Shown: positions 23,906 to 37,262 of the stretch, one piece after another | Numbering within the stretch: position 1 is the first letter of the stretch | Layout: each line of letters opens with the position of its first letter | Assembly (NCBI GenBank): GCA_018350325.1 | Contig: JAEVLN010000012.1 | Span: forward strand, 682,001 to 746,000 | DNA: 64,000 bases | Origin: Globodera rostochiensis | Lineage: Eukaryota > Nematoda > Chromadorea > Rhabditida > Heteroderidae | Direction: 5' to 3' | Position numbers and translations under genes: made by a program | Notes under the pieces: model-generated | The model's input: only the letters and a program-made list of their open reading frames with translations | The model's database searches: none | What the model was told of the DNA's origin: nothing

Positions 23906-26900
23906 TCAAACTTTTCCTAAAAAGTGAGGGAGTTCAGTTGAAAGTTGAGGCCCGTCAAAATGCCATTTTTGTTTTATTTGAGCGACCTTTTTGATGAGTG
24001 CCAAATCGGCTGCCTCTGTAATGTCTTCCGTGTCGATTTCGACGTCTTCTTCGGCGCCTCCAACAGTGCCATTGTTATTGTTAGCCGCTTTGTTGTGGTT
24101 GTTGTTGCCGGCATTTCCCCCAATTTGCTGTTGGTGCTGTTCGGCACTCGCAAGTCCGTCGCCCACGGCGATGCCCGTTCTGCCCTCACCAGCGGCGTTA
24201 ACGCTTTGTGCATTCAATGCCTGCAGATTTTGAGGCTTTTAAAATAAACGTAATTTGTGGTCAATTAACTTCCACAATAAGTAGTAAATACGGTACTGTA
24301 CCGTCCCAAGTCCCACCCGGCCTGCCAACCTGTAGCCAATTGAGCACCAGCCGATTGCTTTGGGCAATGTTCGCCGGAAGAGGCGCGCCCGCCGTCGCGG
24401 TTACGGTAGCCCGAGGTGCGCGTTCAGCGTCCGCGTCATCGCCGTCGTCGTCTTCGGCAATAATCGCGCCTCCGACGGACACCGGCCCCTTGGACAGCTC
24501 CAACAGAGCGGCCACCGAATTCGCTGCGTCCGGTGTGTTTTTAAGTGAAGCGGCTGCAATTTATTTTCAAAATTAAAAAAACTAAAATTTGTGTAAATTT
24601 TGCCGGACATCGTCGAAAATGCGTGCCGTTGTTGCCCTTCCCGTCGTGCGGTGATGCGCCGTCCCTTTTGCCGTTTGTGCCGCCGCCGTGTTGGAAACCG
24701 CCGTTTTGCACCACGCACTTGCGCATCTGAAATAAATTGGCATAAAATAAAATTAAGGAATTTCGTCCAATCAAAAATTGGGATAAAAGTGGTTGATCAT
24801 CGCAATAATTAGAAAGGAATTCTCCCTCTCTCTCCCTCCCCCTCCCTCCATTTATCCCGTTCTCTCTCTCACTCTCTGTCTCTCTCCCTCTCTTTATCTT
24901 TCCCTGTTGCTCTCCTCCTATCTCTCTCTCCCCCTCTCTCTCTCTCCCTCTCTGTCTCCCTCTCTCTCTCTCTCTCTGATCAATCCGATCACTCACGTGC
25001 TTCTCCAGTGTAGAGTGCACGGAGAATGGCATTTGACATATGTTACAGTTGTACACCTCCTTGCCCTGCTGGCCGTGGGTGCGCATGTGACGCGTCAATT
25101 TGCTGCTTTGTGCGCACGCGTAAGGACAAAGTTGGCATCTGAAGAATTAATAAGTTAGGCTTATGCTACCCCTCGGGGGGGGGGGGGGCAACTCATTAGT
25201 GGAAAGGGGAATACGATCCGCCCAAGGCGTCAAAAAGTTGAAGAATGATTCAAAAAGGAAAACTCTTTGATCGATTGATCGATCATTCTCCCCCCCACTC
25301 ACTTGTACGGCTTTTCGCCGGTGTGCGAGCGCAGGTGCACGATGAGGTTGGAGCGATTGGTGAACACTTTTTGGCAATAAGTGCAACTGAATGAGGGCGT
25401 AAATTCACAAATTGCCTGCTTCCCTTTCAAATCGCAACAAATGAATGAATGCTTTTCTGATCGACTCAAAATGATCGTCTCGTCGTGATCAGACCAACAG
25501 ATCATTTCTAAACCGGAAAGCACTCAATCCGATCACTCACCGATCCTTTCGCGCTTTCGGGTCCCGCTTCACCGCCGGCTCACACGGCGGCTCCTCGTCC
25601 CCGTCAACGACAATTAGCCGATCGCTGAGTTCGTCTCCTTCCGCCTCGCCCTCGGCTAAACTCATTGGGGAACCATCTGAACAATTTGGATGATCCTCCG
25701 ACATCCAAAATGCATTCGCCTACCATCCAGGTCTTCCTGTCTCAGCGCGTCTTCGCTGTTGTCCCCAAAAGGAGTTCCCGGAGTATCAGCACCACCTTAA
25801 AATGGACAATTTATTTTTCATTAAAATGTTTTGGCACCTTGCAAAACAACGCCTGCGGTGCCTAGCGAAGAGCGCGGTGTCAATGCGGCGGCGGTAATTC
25901 CGTGCAAAACATTCGCGGCCGAACGGCTTCGGCCGGACGGGGTCAGCAGACGTGAACAGCCGCCGCCGCCGCTTCCGCCAGGGATTGGTGACACGAAGGC
26001 CGAGGAGGTCTGAGTGTTAGGCGACGCCTGAACAAAAAGTACATAAACCAAAACCATCAACGGCTTCCCAAACAGGGCTGCACGTGATCACGGATCACGT
26101 ATCACGGATCCCGCCAAATCACGGCGTTTTTGGGGGTCCGTGATCACGTATCACGTTCACGGATTTTTTTTTTCCGATCACGTGCAGCCCTGTTCCCAAA
26201 GCTCTTCTCACATGCATAGCATAAAACTGACCAATGAACTGCTTGCCGTCGTCGCGTGATGTACCATCGGTGACCGTCGCCGCAACGCCCCGGGGCTGGG
26301 CGTCACCGCGGAACCTCCGGCGACGACTCTCCCCGCGGACGACGAAGTCGTCGGCGTTGCGCGGTGTTGGAGCGACGGGATGGGCGTCAGCGATAGCGGC
26401 GGCGGCGAGCCGAGCAGCGCTTTCGGAGCCGGCAGTTCGGCGGTAATTTCCTTTAACATTAAAATTTAAAGTATAAAAACACGGCTTGGCACACTGCCAA
26501 AAGCAACATAAAGGTTAATTGGGGAGGGGGGGGGCTTATTCAAATTGAGGGGGGGGGGACTCATTCAAATCTCTCACCCCTTTTGGCGTTCCGTTGCGTT
26601 TTGCCACTGCGGCGGCCATCAAATTGGACAAAAAGGCGGTGGAGGCAGCCGCCGCAGTCGTTACCACAGGCGGGAGGAATGGATTTGGCGTTGTGTTGCC
26701 GCTGGGCGTGCCGACATTGGCGTTCTTTGAAGTGACCGCCTGCAGAATTGCCCCAACTGCAGCGGCCTAAAAAAGAGAGAGAAATGCGACCGATTTTTGC
26801 AATTTTACATTTTCGCGTTGAATGTTTTGTTGGGCGGACTGCTGGATGTAATATTGTTGGATGGCCGCCAAAATTTGGGGTTGGAACAAATCGTTGACAG

Positions 26901-29900
26901 TCTAAAAGGCAAATAAAATAATAATATTTAATATTTATGCTTTTTAAATGTTTTTTCGTCTTATTTGCCTGGGGCATTTGCGCTGCGATTGGCGGTTGCT
27001 GGAGGGCAGCGACCAGCGATTGAGCGATGGTGCCCCCGGGCGACACAAAGCCACCGGTCAACGACGACGGCAGCACCGACGGCGACGGGTGGTCGACAAC
27101 CATCGACGACGGCTCCTCCACCGCCGATGTTGGCGGACTAAAATCAAATTGAGATAAGCTGAACGTCTTGATCAGCCGCTTCCTCTCACCGGCAAATTGG
27201 CGGCCCCCCGTCTTTCCCCCCGGGCGGAGTGTTGCCGGCCCTCTCCGCCATTTCTCGCAGTCTTTCCGAGCAAAACGCGTCGACGAACGACGACGTTTTC
27301 GAGGCGGACGAGCCGAAAGGTCGCGTTCCTACGAAAGAATTGTTTTTGTACAATGAAAATGAATTCTTTTTTAATGCTTTATTCACTTCGTGGCGTTAAC
27401 AGAGAGGCGCTGCTTGCACTGAACAATGCCCTCGTTGTGGCCGTTGCTGTTGTTGCTGTTGGTGCTGCAAGTTCAGTCTGAACATGATGGATTTAAATCG
27501 ATAAGCTCCTTCCCAGAAATCAGATCACTTTTGGATCAGTCACTGACCTGTTGATGGTTTTGTTGAGCTGTTGCTGCGGAAGGGATCAATCTCTGCGGGC
27601 GCTGAACATTGTTGTGTTGGTGGTTGTGCTGCAGTTGGTTCTGGTCTGTCTCCGTCTTCCCGCCCTTCCGTTCGTCAGCGTCTCCGATCAATGGGGGATA
27701 GGCAAAGGAGGGCAAATCATCGTCCGAAATGCGAAATCCGTGCTCGGTGAACACGTGTTCAAGCAGCGCCCAAATTTGCGGGCACAACGTCTTGCAGGAA
27801 TGGCATGTGAAAGGGCCCGGTTCGGCTGGAGACGTCGCGGACGGAGGAACTGCGGGGAAAGGGTTAAAAGTAAACACAACGAAATGAACGCTTTTGGTCT
27901 GATCATTTCCGAAATTATAATAAAGAACAATTAAACGAGTGAATTGGTGGTGTTGAAACCCCTCGGGGGTCTAAAATGCAAGCAATTGCAGGCTGACCTG
28001 CTTCGTCCGTTTTGCTGCGATGCTCAAAGTCGGCCGTGTCAGTGCCTTGCTCACGGCGGCCGTTGCTCGCCCAGCAACACTGGTGCTGCTGGGCGGATTG
28101 TACGCGACTGCTGTTTCCCGTGCTGGGCGTGTGCTGCAGAAGAAGACCGTTGGCAGAGCTCGAACGATGCAGGCGCGGGTCCTGCATGGATGAAATTGAA
28201 AATCGGAAGAAATCCCTCAGGGAATTTTGAGAAATTTAAAATAAAACGCGAAAAACGAAGCCTTCGGGGAAACTAAACTGACCATGTCGAGCGGTCTTTG
28301 CCGTCTCCGACATTCGTCTGTGCGCGAAGCGGAGCCTTGTGACGGCGAGAACAGCAACAAATCGCTGTGATCGCTGAACGACGTCTGTTCCGTGGGCGCC
28401 GGAGGCAACGAAGCAGCAGAGATCATTTCGTCGGTAGAGGCGAGCAGCCCCAGGGGGGAGGAGGAGGAGCTGGACTTGTCCGTCTGAACGTTTGAGGAAA
28501 TTAACGCTAATTTTTATATTGCTTTAGGGCGTATTTACCTGGCAGCGTGCAATTTTGTGCTCAATGAACGCGCCGAACTCGTTGATGGTAAATTTCATGC
28601 CGCATTCGTTGCAGATGACCACGTCGCGCGTGGCCCTTCCCCCGGAAACGCCCGTCCGATGGCCTCCGTTCCTCCGACAGCGCCTTAAAATTCACTTATT
28701 TTATAACATAAAATATATTTCCCCACCTTTTTGCCGCTGGTTCTGTCTCTGTGAATTTTATGCCGTCTTTTTGGTGAGTGCCATCGTCCTGCTCCTCGTC
28801 GGTGGCCTCTCCGCCTGCCCCCGCGGCACTGTCTTCCTCCTCTTCATCCTTAAACAGTTTAAGTTGGCATTTTAATGGTCATAATTGGGTGGAAGTCTTA
28901 ACGGATCATTTCATTAACACTATTCGGGACGGCTTCTCCCCGACCTACTTCTTCCATGGGCTCTTCCTCTTCCTCCTCTTCAACGCCCCTCCTGCCCTCC
29001 TCCGCCTCGTCCTCCTCCACCGTTTCCGCCCGTTTCTTGCGCGGTCGTCCCCTCCGGCGCTTAACCCCGACGGCAATCCCTCTGCTGCTGGACACTCCTC
29101 CGTCATTCAGCTGATTACGGATTGATTGATTTGTTCGTCTTGAATATGGTAAGAGTACCGTCGTGCAGTTCGTCGCCCTTTGCGTTTGCCTTAAGGCACA
29201 ACATTTGCCGCCGGAGGCGCCTTTCCCGGGCAGAGTTACGGACGCCGTTTTGGGCTCCTCCTCCGCAATAGAAGCCAAATGATTGCTGTTGTTGTATTGC
29301 TGGTGCCGTGCCATTGTGGTAATCACAACGTTCGTGCACAAAAGGCCCTCCTCCGTCGCGTTGGACTCCGAAATGCCGCTGTCGGAGGAGGTCAAAGGAG
29401 TGCCATCTGGCAAATGCCAATGTTCAAAAGTCAAAGTCGATGTGAGATTGCAAATTTATGCAAATAAAATAAAAAAAATCAGCAGCAGAACCTCCTTGTT
29501 TGGGTTTGTCTGGCTGCCCCTCCGGCTGGTGCCGACCCTTTTGCTCCTTGAGCTCATCCCCAGCGGCGACGTTGCTGATCTCTTGCTGCACAATTCGCTT
29601 GCGCCCCCTCTTTTTGGGCCCATTAGTTGCCGGAGGCGGGGGAAGCAGCGCCGTCGGGGCTGTGGTCACTGATGCCGCAACGCTTCGGCTGTTGCCGCTG
29701 GGATTCCGATGCTTTCCCATTGTTGTTGGGGTGGAACAAACAACGGAACTGACCATCTTCAGCAATAATACAGAATTATATAATATTTATAATGAAAAGG
29801 ATTCTTCAAACTCTACGCATCCCCCCCCCCGGTGTCCGCAAAAAAAATCCCTCATGCGCAAGCTGTAAACCCCTGGGGCAGTGCCGTCCCCCTCCCCCGG

Positions 29901-30160
29901 TGCCCGCACAATCCCTCATGCGCAAGCCGTAACCCCTGGGGTAGTGCCGTCCCCCTCGCCCGGTGCCCGCAAAATCCCTCATGCGCAAGCCGTAACCCCT
30001 GGGGCAGTGCCATCCCCGCAACTTCAACGGCCCCTTTCCCCCACCTGTTGCTGCTGTTGGAGGCGGTTGTGACTGCGCAGGCGCGCCCCACCGCCGCCTC
30101 CGCTGCTACCGCCGCTGTTTGCGCTTTGTCTGTCCGGCGAAGGCGTTTTGGCGGCTGTTT
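23906..30160 (-). CDS. bcl-11: BCL11-type C2H2 zinc-finger transcription factor (5' end incomplete)
   Basis: Nuclear DNA-binding regulator of the BCL11/CTIP family. Minus-strand exons (5' to 3'): about 30045-30150, 29492-29748, 28949-29406, 28727-28848, 28539-28683, 28283-28483, 27998-28181, 27548-27849, 27420-27477, 27190-27328, 26969-27137, 26809-26901, 26578-26766, 26232-26450, 25838-26027, 25724-25795, 25541-25676, 25303-25386, 24997-25138, 24609-24726, 24330-24553, 23906-24220; phases agree from the second exon to the stop. The order of domains matches BCL11: AT-hook-like basic patches ([17 protein letters not shown]), an N-terminal zinc knuckle ([20 protein letters not shown]), a lone finger ([14 protein letters not shown]), then the C-terminal triplet with [35 protein letters not shown] and [14 protein letters not shown]. 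The AT hooks are not in vertebrate BCL11. The intron 26902-26968 uses a GC donor. The first exon with the NuRD-binding motif was not found. Confidence 0.9.
24823..24980 (+). repeat. (CT)n-rich simple repeat in a bcl-11 intron
   Basis: Imperfect CT/CCCT repeats inside the intron 24727-24996, between the exons for zinc fingers two/three and the post-finger segment. Confidence 0.9.
26065..26200. mobile_element. hAT-like MITE, 120 bp, with 8-bp target duplication
   Basis: Element 26073-26192 is bounded by a perfect 17-bp terminal inverted repeat CAGGGCTGCACGTGATC. Both flanks are the 8-bp direct repeat TTCCCAAA (26065-26072 and 26193-26200). The interior repeats ATCACGTATCACG-type palindromes and has no open frame. 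An 8-bp target duplication with CAGGG ends is the hallmark of hAT transposons. It sits in the bcl-11 intron 26028-26231, too short to encode a transposase, so it must have been mobilised in trans. Confidence 0.92.
29850..30017 (-). repeat. 63-bp minisatellite in the bcl-11 5' intron
   Basis: About 2.7 copies of a 63-bp unit containing ccctcatgcgcaagccgtaa and a gtgccgtccccctcgcccgg stretch. Because 63 is divisible by three it stays open, but it lies between the acceptor at 29748 and the donor at 30044, so it is intronic in the model given. Confidence 0.85.
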
Positions 30161-32773
30161 GTGGCGGTTTTGGACGAAAGGAATTGCGGGGGAAAGGACG
30201 GAGTTGAAGATAATGAGGGCGATGAATAAATTGGGGGGGATGGCGCGTTGTCAGTGAAAAGCGATTTGGGGGGAGTGAACGATTTTGGGGGATGGGCGAT
30301 CACCGGGTTTTGAATTATGTCGGGCTGCTGAAAGAACAAATTTTGCCCATTTAATTATTATTTCAATTGCAAAACGCCGGAGGGGCCAAAACAAATTTAA
30401 ACCTCAAAAAGATAACCTTCTCTCTCCCCTACATGGATTTGTGTTGGAGAGGCCGGCCGATGTTCTTTTTCTGCCTTTCTTCAGATGCCAGTGGTGCAAT
30501 TGGTGGAGGAAAGCTCAGAAGAAAGGTGCCGGAATCGAAGGGACGGCGATTTCCAAAGAAAATTTTCAAAAAAATCGGATAAAGATAATCTGAACCTTTT
30601 TATTGTCATTTCCGTCTAATTTTTGGGCCATAAAAACGATCTCCCCGCAACTCGGCAACCCCCGCAGCGTACGAAACAAAACAAAACAAAACAAAAAACG
30701 ATTGGTTTTCGTAAAAATTGACCCTCAAAAACACTTTGCCCGTCCGTCCGTTGTTTTGCCGTTGTGTCTGTTTGTCTGTTGTGTGTATTTTGCCGCTGTG
30801 TTTAGCGGGGCAAAATTGGCGGTTGGTTGGTTCGATGGATGGGCCCCTTCGGGGGGGGGGCCTTCGGGGGGGGGGGCCTTCGGGGGGGGGGGGGGGGGGG
30901 GGGACGGCCCCGCCGGCAGCGTTGCCGTCACAAACGCCGGGGGAAGGAAGGGACCCCTCAGGGGACACTCTCGTCCGTCCCGTCCGTCCCGTCCGTCCGT
31001 CTGGACCAAGGACAACGAAGCCCCAAAAGACAGAGTCCCGAAGAATTGGCACGGCACTTTTTGTACTAAAAACACACGAGGAGGAGTTCAAAAAGAAAGT
31101 GTCTCTATGAGAAAGAAACGATTCATTGAGGCGGTTACTAAAAAGCAATCTCGACGACACCGCTAACAAATCAGTCCCAACAAAGAAGCCGGCAACAATC
31201 GTCGGAATCACATCTCTTCTCGTCTTCTCGGACAAAATGCGCAAATGCAAAAGGGAACCGCCGATTGAACAGTTTTTCAAATTGCATTTTGAATTGGTGG
31301 GTTTTTAAGTTTGTCAGTTGGCACTTATTCTTCCGAGACTCAGTTGGCCCGTCCTGCTTCCCCTCAGGGCCACGGGCGAAAGGACTCTCCATTCGCTTAT
31401 TACGACGACGGACAGACCCGGCGGGATGGCTAGAATGCCTTGAGGGGACAAAATGAATGCCTGCGGGAGGGGAGGGAGCGGACGCCGCGGGACGAATGGA
31501 CAGAACGAACGATGGGTCCTCAGGGGGAACATAGCCGAAGGCCGAGGGGAAGGCCGAGGGGGGAGGGGGGGGGGGGAGGGGGGGGCACCGGAATATAAAG
31601 CCATAAGAGGGACGGGAACGAAACTAAAGTGAAGTTGAGGGCAAAAACGGCAAAAAACTTCGGCACAACGTCTAAAAACAAATGTTTTCTTGTAATTTTG
31701 AGGCAAAACCTCAACAAAAAACTTGCTTCCAGAAAGCCTCAAAGCTTCAAACAAACGAATGGGTTGCCGAGGGGTCAAATAGGACAAAAAAAATAAATTT
31801 AAAAAAATAGGTAAATATTTCACTAAAAAAATTTTCAAGACATTGGCGCGGGTCGCGGGTCATTGGGCCGAGACGGAAGTGAATGGGAAGGAAGTGGGCG
31901 GACACGTGACTGCGGGGGCGGGGGGCGCCGGGGGGAGGGGAACGGCGAACTGTCGATCAGAGAGAGAGAGAGAGCCATCCACCGGAGGCGATTTTGCCTT
32001 TGGTCGAGAGTGAAATGACATGGCAAGACTTTTGAGCTAGAGTTTATTGCTAAATGCAAAAATCCCATTTTTATTGTTAAGGTGCCCGAAGGCAAATATT
32101 TAACTTTGTGTAAAAATGCCAACATTTATTATACTTAAAAGGTTTCCGCTGAAGGCGTGGAGTATCGAAAAACGAAGAGGAAATTGATGTGATGGAGGGG
32201 GGAGGGGGGGAGGGGGGGGGGGACCAATCATCAGCTCGGGAAAGTGTCCCTCGTCCCTCTCGCGAAGCGTTCGATCGGTCGATTCGAATGCCTCCAGCGG
32301 CCCCATTGGTACGACCGCTGGAGGGAATGAGCAAATTCTATCAGAAAAAAAAGAAAAATGAAAAGGAAAAGAAAGACAAAAACGTAAAAAGACGAAAGCA
32401 AAGGAGGAGGAGGAAGAGGAAAGGGGAGGGGGGAGGGAGGGAGGGAGGGAGAGAGAGGGAAGAAAGGAAGAGAGAGAGAGAGAGAAGAAAGGAAGAGAGA
32501 GGGAGAGAGAGGGAAGAAAGGAAGAGAGAGAGGGAGAGAGAGGGGAAAAAATAGGGAAAAGAGAATGCGCAAAGCAGCAGAAAGGAATAGAAAGAGAGAG
32601 AAAGAGGTGATCACAAAAAGTGTGATGCAAGCGGAGAGGTCAGAGACGGAGGGGCAGAGTGCATTGTCCATCGGCTGGCGCGAAGCGACTGGCGAACGTA
32701 AATTGGGCCAGCCGACCACGTCCGCTCGTCCGTCACTGCTGGCCATATTGGAGGGGCCGTCTATGTTGGATGG

Positions 32774-32788
32774 AGCACAGAGAGAGAG

Positions 32789-32859
<71 letters not shown>

Positions 32860-32882
32860 CAGAGAGAGAGAGAGAGAGACAA
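32774..32882 (+). repeat. (GA)n microsatellite
   Basis: About 100 bases of almost uninterrupted GA dinucleotides with a few GACAGA interruptions. Shorter GA-rich tracts precede it from about 32400. Confidence 0.97.
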
Positions 32883-35800
32883 GAGAGGAGAGTCTAGAGA
32901 AGCAGAGTGAGGCAGTGATCAACATTGTGTATTTAGTCGCCTATTCTGTTAAATGCGTTCTTTCTTTCTTTCTTTCATTTCTCTGAACTTTGTATGTATT
33001 ATTTGTCTCTCTTTCTTCCCTCTCTCCCTCTCAATCGCACTCCCTCTGCAAAAGAATGGGCCATGGCCAGCCGACCGTGGCCAGATTTTTGCCCTGAGGG
33101 CACTTTGTTCGTCCTGCCGGCCCTTGGTGTTGTGGAACTAGTGTCAAGCAACGGCAAAAAAACTCTCTCCTCAGTTCGACCCCCGAGGGGCGAAGGGACA
33201 GACGGACCCCTCCCGGCTTCTGCCACTCTGTGCATGTCCGCCAGCCTCCTTCCCTCACGCGCACTCTCTCCAACCCTCACATTTCTCTCTCTCTCAGCGG
33301 GAAAATGTCCCGTGACCATTCCCCGTGGAGAGAAAGAAGAAGATAAAAAAAGGAAAGAAAAGAAAGAGAAAAGAGAAAGGAGGAAAAAGGAAGAAGGAAG
33401 AAGGAAAAGGGAATTTGCTGCCAGCCGAGTCCATTTGGACATTTTGGTGGGCCAAATGTCCGTCCGTCCGTCGCCGTCGTTGTTGACAGCCGCCCGTTGT
33501 GTGAGAGGCCCGTGAAAAACGATATTTCCGAACGTTTTGACTGAGGCGGGTGGGCAAATGAACGTCATTTTGAAGCGAATCAAATTTTGAGAAGAAAATG
33601 TGACCCCCCCCCCCCCCCCGGGGGGGGGGGAATATTTGTGCCAAATTGTGCGAAGAAAGGAGAGAGTTATTCCACGCAACAAATTAAACATGTAAATGCC
33701 CCAATGATCTTTTCAGTCCAGCTTGGCGAACTTGAATTCTGCTGATTATTAAAATATTAAAAAACTCTAAAAAAGAAAAAGCAATTTTCTCAAGCCAATG
33801 GACGGGATGAATAACCCTTGAGGGGGGGGGGGGGGGTGGGGGGGGGGCTTGGCATTTGGTGCATAATTGTGCCGAGGCGAATAATGTGGACACATGCCCT
33901 ACGGCAATGGCCCTCCGATTGTGTGGGGAATTATTGTCACCCGTAGGAATATGAACGTGAAACGCGTGGAATGGAAAAGAACGCCGTCGGCCGGCCGCAC
34001 ATAGCAACGGACGGCGGACGGACGGACACCCCCCGGGGGGGGGGGCACAAAAGTGCCAAAGGACGGGGAAAGTGCCGACGAGCAAAACCAGACGGGGGGT
34101 CGAAGTCACACATTCTGTGATTTTAATTCGGAGAATTGAGTCGAAAGAATGACCAATAGACATAAAATTGCGAATTTATGCCATGGCACATAAATTAGGG
34201 GTAATAATTAAACGTAAATCGGCACAAAATAACCGACGCTTTGACAGAAACGAAGAAAATGGTCAAAGAAAGTGCGAATAGAAAAGGCAAAAAGGGCGGC
34301 CGGTGGTGGTGTGATCGGCGGGTCCGTCCGAAGCCTTTCGCACTTTCGCAATATTTTCTGAATGTTTTCACTTTTTTCGATTGGACGCGCCGTGTGGCCG
34401 TCGCCGCACTCTCTCACGCCTCTCCGTCCGTCTGCCCCTCTCACTTTTGCACGTTCTTTCACTGCGACTCTCTTTTTCTCTGCCCCCGAGGGGATGGACG
34501 ACGGAAAAGAGAAAATGAACGAACGAACGAATAAAATGGGCGATGGACAGCCCCCGAAGGGCAAAAGGGTGGGAAAACAACTGCTGATGGGCAGGAGGAA
34601 GAGGCCAAAGGCCACTGGGGGGGGCAGCATAACAGCGGCCGGCTGGGAGAAAAGAAAGGCGCCCGGGGGGAGGGGGGGGGGGGGATCGATACATTTTGAC
34701 CGGACCAACCGAACAAAACAAAATATGAACGAAATATGTTTAAGTAAATAAATACAAATTGAATAATTGAAAGGAAAGGAAAGGAAATGAAAGGGGAGGG
34801 ATGGACCCTGAATTAAAATGGCCAAAAACGGTCATCAAAAATGAAGGCACCGGCACGAAAGAAAATGGGGAGGGGGGGGGGGGGGGGGTAATTCGGCACA
34901 TTAAAGCGAAACCTTTTGAATCAAGACCATATTTGGATAGATCATTTGCCAGACCGGACATTTAATGAATTGGAAATGCTCCAACAATTAATGGGGGGGG
35001 GGGAGGCGGTGGACCAGCCGAAACGAACCGAATTCATTCATTCCATCGGTGGGCTGACAAAGGCCAAATGGAAATTGGGGAAGACGTGAAGTGGACGGAC
35101 GACGGATGGCTGTGGGGGAGGGGTGGGGGGGGGAAGGAACATTTTGGGCTGTGCTGTGAAGGGTCGCCGGATGAAAGACAGAGGGAAGGGAGGAGGAAGG
35201 GGAGGAGGAAGGGGGGGGGAAGGGGGGGGAGAGGGGGGGGGGGAGGAGGGGGGTGGGTGGGGGAGGGGAGGGGAGGGGGAGGGGGGAGGGGGGGAGGGGG
35301 GGGGGGGGGTGAGTGATTTTCGTGGGCATCTGACGCGACCGCGCTGGCAGCAGCTCACCTTCACCACCAAATTTGTCTTCAGCCGATAATGGTGAAGTGG
35401 GAAACATTTTTTGGTGGGCAAAACAGAAAAAGAAAGGTGAATTAAAAGGGGGGGGGGAGTGGACGAGAAGAGAAAAGCGAAATTCGGCGGGGGCGGGAAG
35501 ATTTGGAACAGGCGATGACAGAATCGAGGACAGAAAGGAGAAGCAGGGACAAATTGATGAAAGAAGAAAAGGAGTGATGAAAAGGGAAACGAACAGCGGG
35601 GATGAAATTGCGGGGAATTTTGGTACGGGGACGGGTCCAGTGAAGAAAAGTGTGAGTTTCGGGGGGAAGCGGAATGGCGGGGAATGGGGGGGGGGAAAGG
35701 GGGGGGGGACGGATTTCTCTTTTTGCGTCGCGAGGCCGGGGCGCCGTGGACGTGGATTGGGGACAAAGGGCGGGTGGATGGATGGGCAAACAACATTGAG

Positions 35801-36842
35801 AGGAGGTGAGAGAGCTGCTGGAGGGGAAGGGATGGCCCGTCAGTCCGTCCGTCCGATTGCGCAACCCTCGGGGGGTTACTGCTGGGGAGACAGCTCCGGA
35901 CGATGGGAAGGGGGGATCGACACGGCGGGCAATTGTTTGCGCTCCGCCTCTGTCAGAACCGGATGGTGGACGACGGCCGGGCCGAACGAATGGGAGAGAA
36001 GGGGGGGGGGAGGGGGGGGGGGGGTTAAAAGGGGGGGGGGGGTAAAGGGGTGGGGGAAAGGGGGGGGGACGGACGGGCAAAAATAAAAGTAAAAACATCG
36101 TCGCAGAAAACATCGAAATTTAAAGGGCATTGAAAGAAATGCCAAAATCTGTGAGAGAATTTTGCAAATGAATTTAGAAATTTAGGTACCGGAATTTTCA
36201 AAAAATAAATGCCAAACTTTGACTTCCACAGAATGCCAATGCCTTTTTGTGTCAATTGCAAATTCCACAAAAATGGCGGCGGTGGCTACCCGCCGCCAAA
36301 GGGACGGAATGTTTGCATGTGTACAACAGCGAACGCATATTCATTCACTCCGTCCTCTCCAATTGTCTCGACAGAGTGAGGGCCATTGGCTGTCGGGTGA
36401 AAGGGAAAGTGATTTGGGAGACCGACCGGCTGGCAGCAGAATGGGCCAGGCCGGTCGGCTGTCCCATGCGACCGACCGGCGGGAGTAGAAGAGGGGGGGG
36501 GGGAAGGGGGGGGGGGGAGGGGGGGGGAAGGGGGGGGGAGGGGGGGGGAGGGGGGGGGGAGACGAGGGAAAGGGGGGGGGCGATGTTCTTTTGCTGATGG
36601 GAGTGGGAGGAAGGTGCCCCCCCCGGAGCCCCACCTCCAATTCGACGTGAGGTGGGCTTAGGGGGGGCGGGAGGGGGAAAGGTCTCGTCCTCTCCCCCCT
36701 CCTTTCCTCTATTCTACTTCTTACTTTCCGTCCTCTCCTTTTTCCTTCCTACTTTCTCCTCATTATCTTCTCTGTTCTTCTTCCTCCTCCTCTTACACTT
36801 CAGCAGTCCCCCCCCAACGCCCTTTCACTTTTGTACTACGGG

Positions 36843-36880
36843 AATCGGCGGGTCCCATCGGCGGGTCCCATCGGCGGGTC
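36843..36880 (+). repeat. Short tandem repeat, 13-bp unit
   Basis: Three head-to-tail copies of atcggcgggtccc. Confidence 0.8.
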
Positions 36881-37145
36881 GGGGTCTCAACCTCAACACA
36901 TCCCCACCCCCCCCCCCCGAGGGGCGGGGGGGGGGGGGGACGGATGGGGCCCAGCGGACGGACAAACGGGGCGTGGCGGATGATTGTTCGACGTCGTCAG
37001 TCGTTTGTTGTTGGGCGGGATGGACGGGACGGACAGAGGCAAACAAAAAGAATGGGCAAATGGAAGAACGGAGCAACATAAAGGGAAAGGGGACGACGCA
37101 TTTAGACAGGGGACGGGGGGCGTGGGGACAGCCAAAAATAGTCGC

Positions 37146-37262
37146 ATGGATTGGATCATTCATCGCCCGGGGGGAGGGAGGGCGGGAGGGAATTGGATCA
37201 TCCATCGCCGGGAGGGGGGGGGGGGGGGGGAATTGGATCATCCATCGCCCGGGGGGAGGGAG
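37146..37262 (+). repeat. Imperfect repeat of ttggatcatccatcgcc plus G-run
   Basis: Three copies of a ttggatca(t)(c)catcgcc block, each followed by a G-run, spaced about 48 bp apart. Confidence 0.75.

Noticed and set aside
30606..31280. 224-codon minus-strand frame
   Set aside because: Half of it is a poly-proline translation of G-runs, the rest has no motif, and no splice partners are visible.
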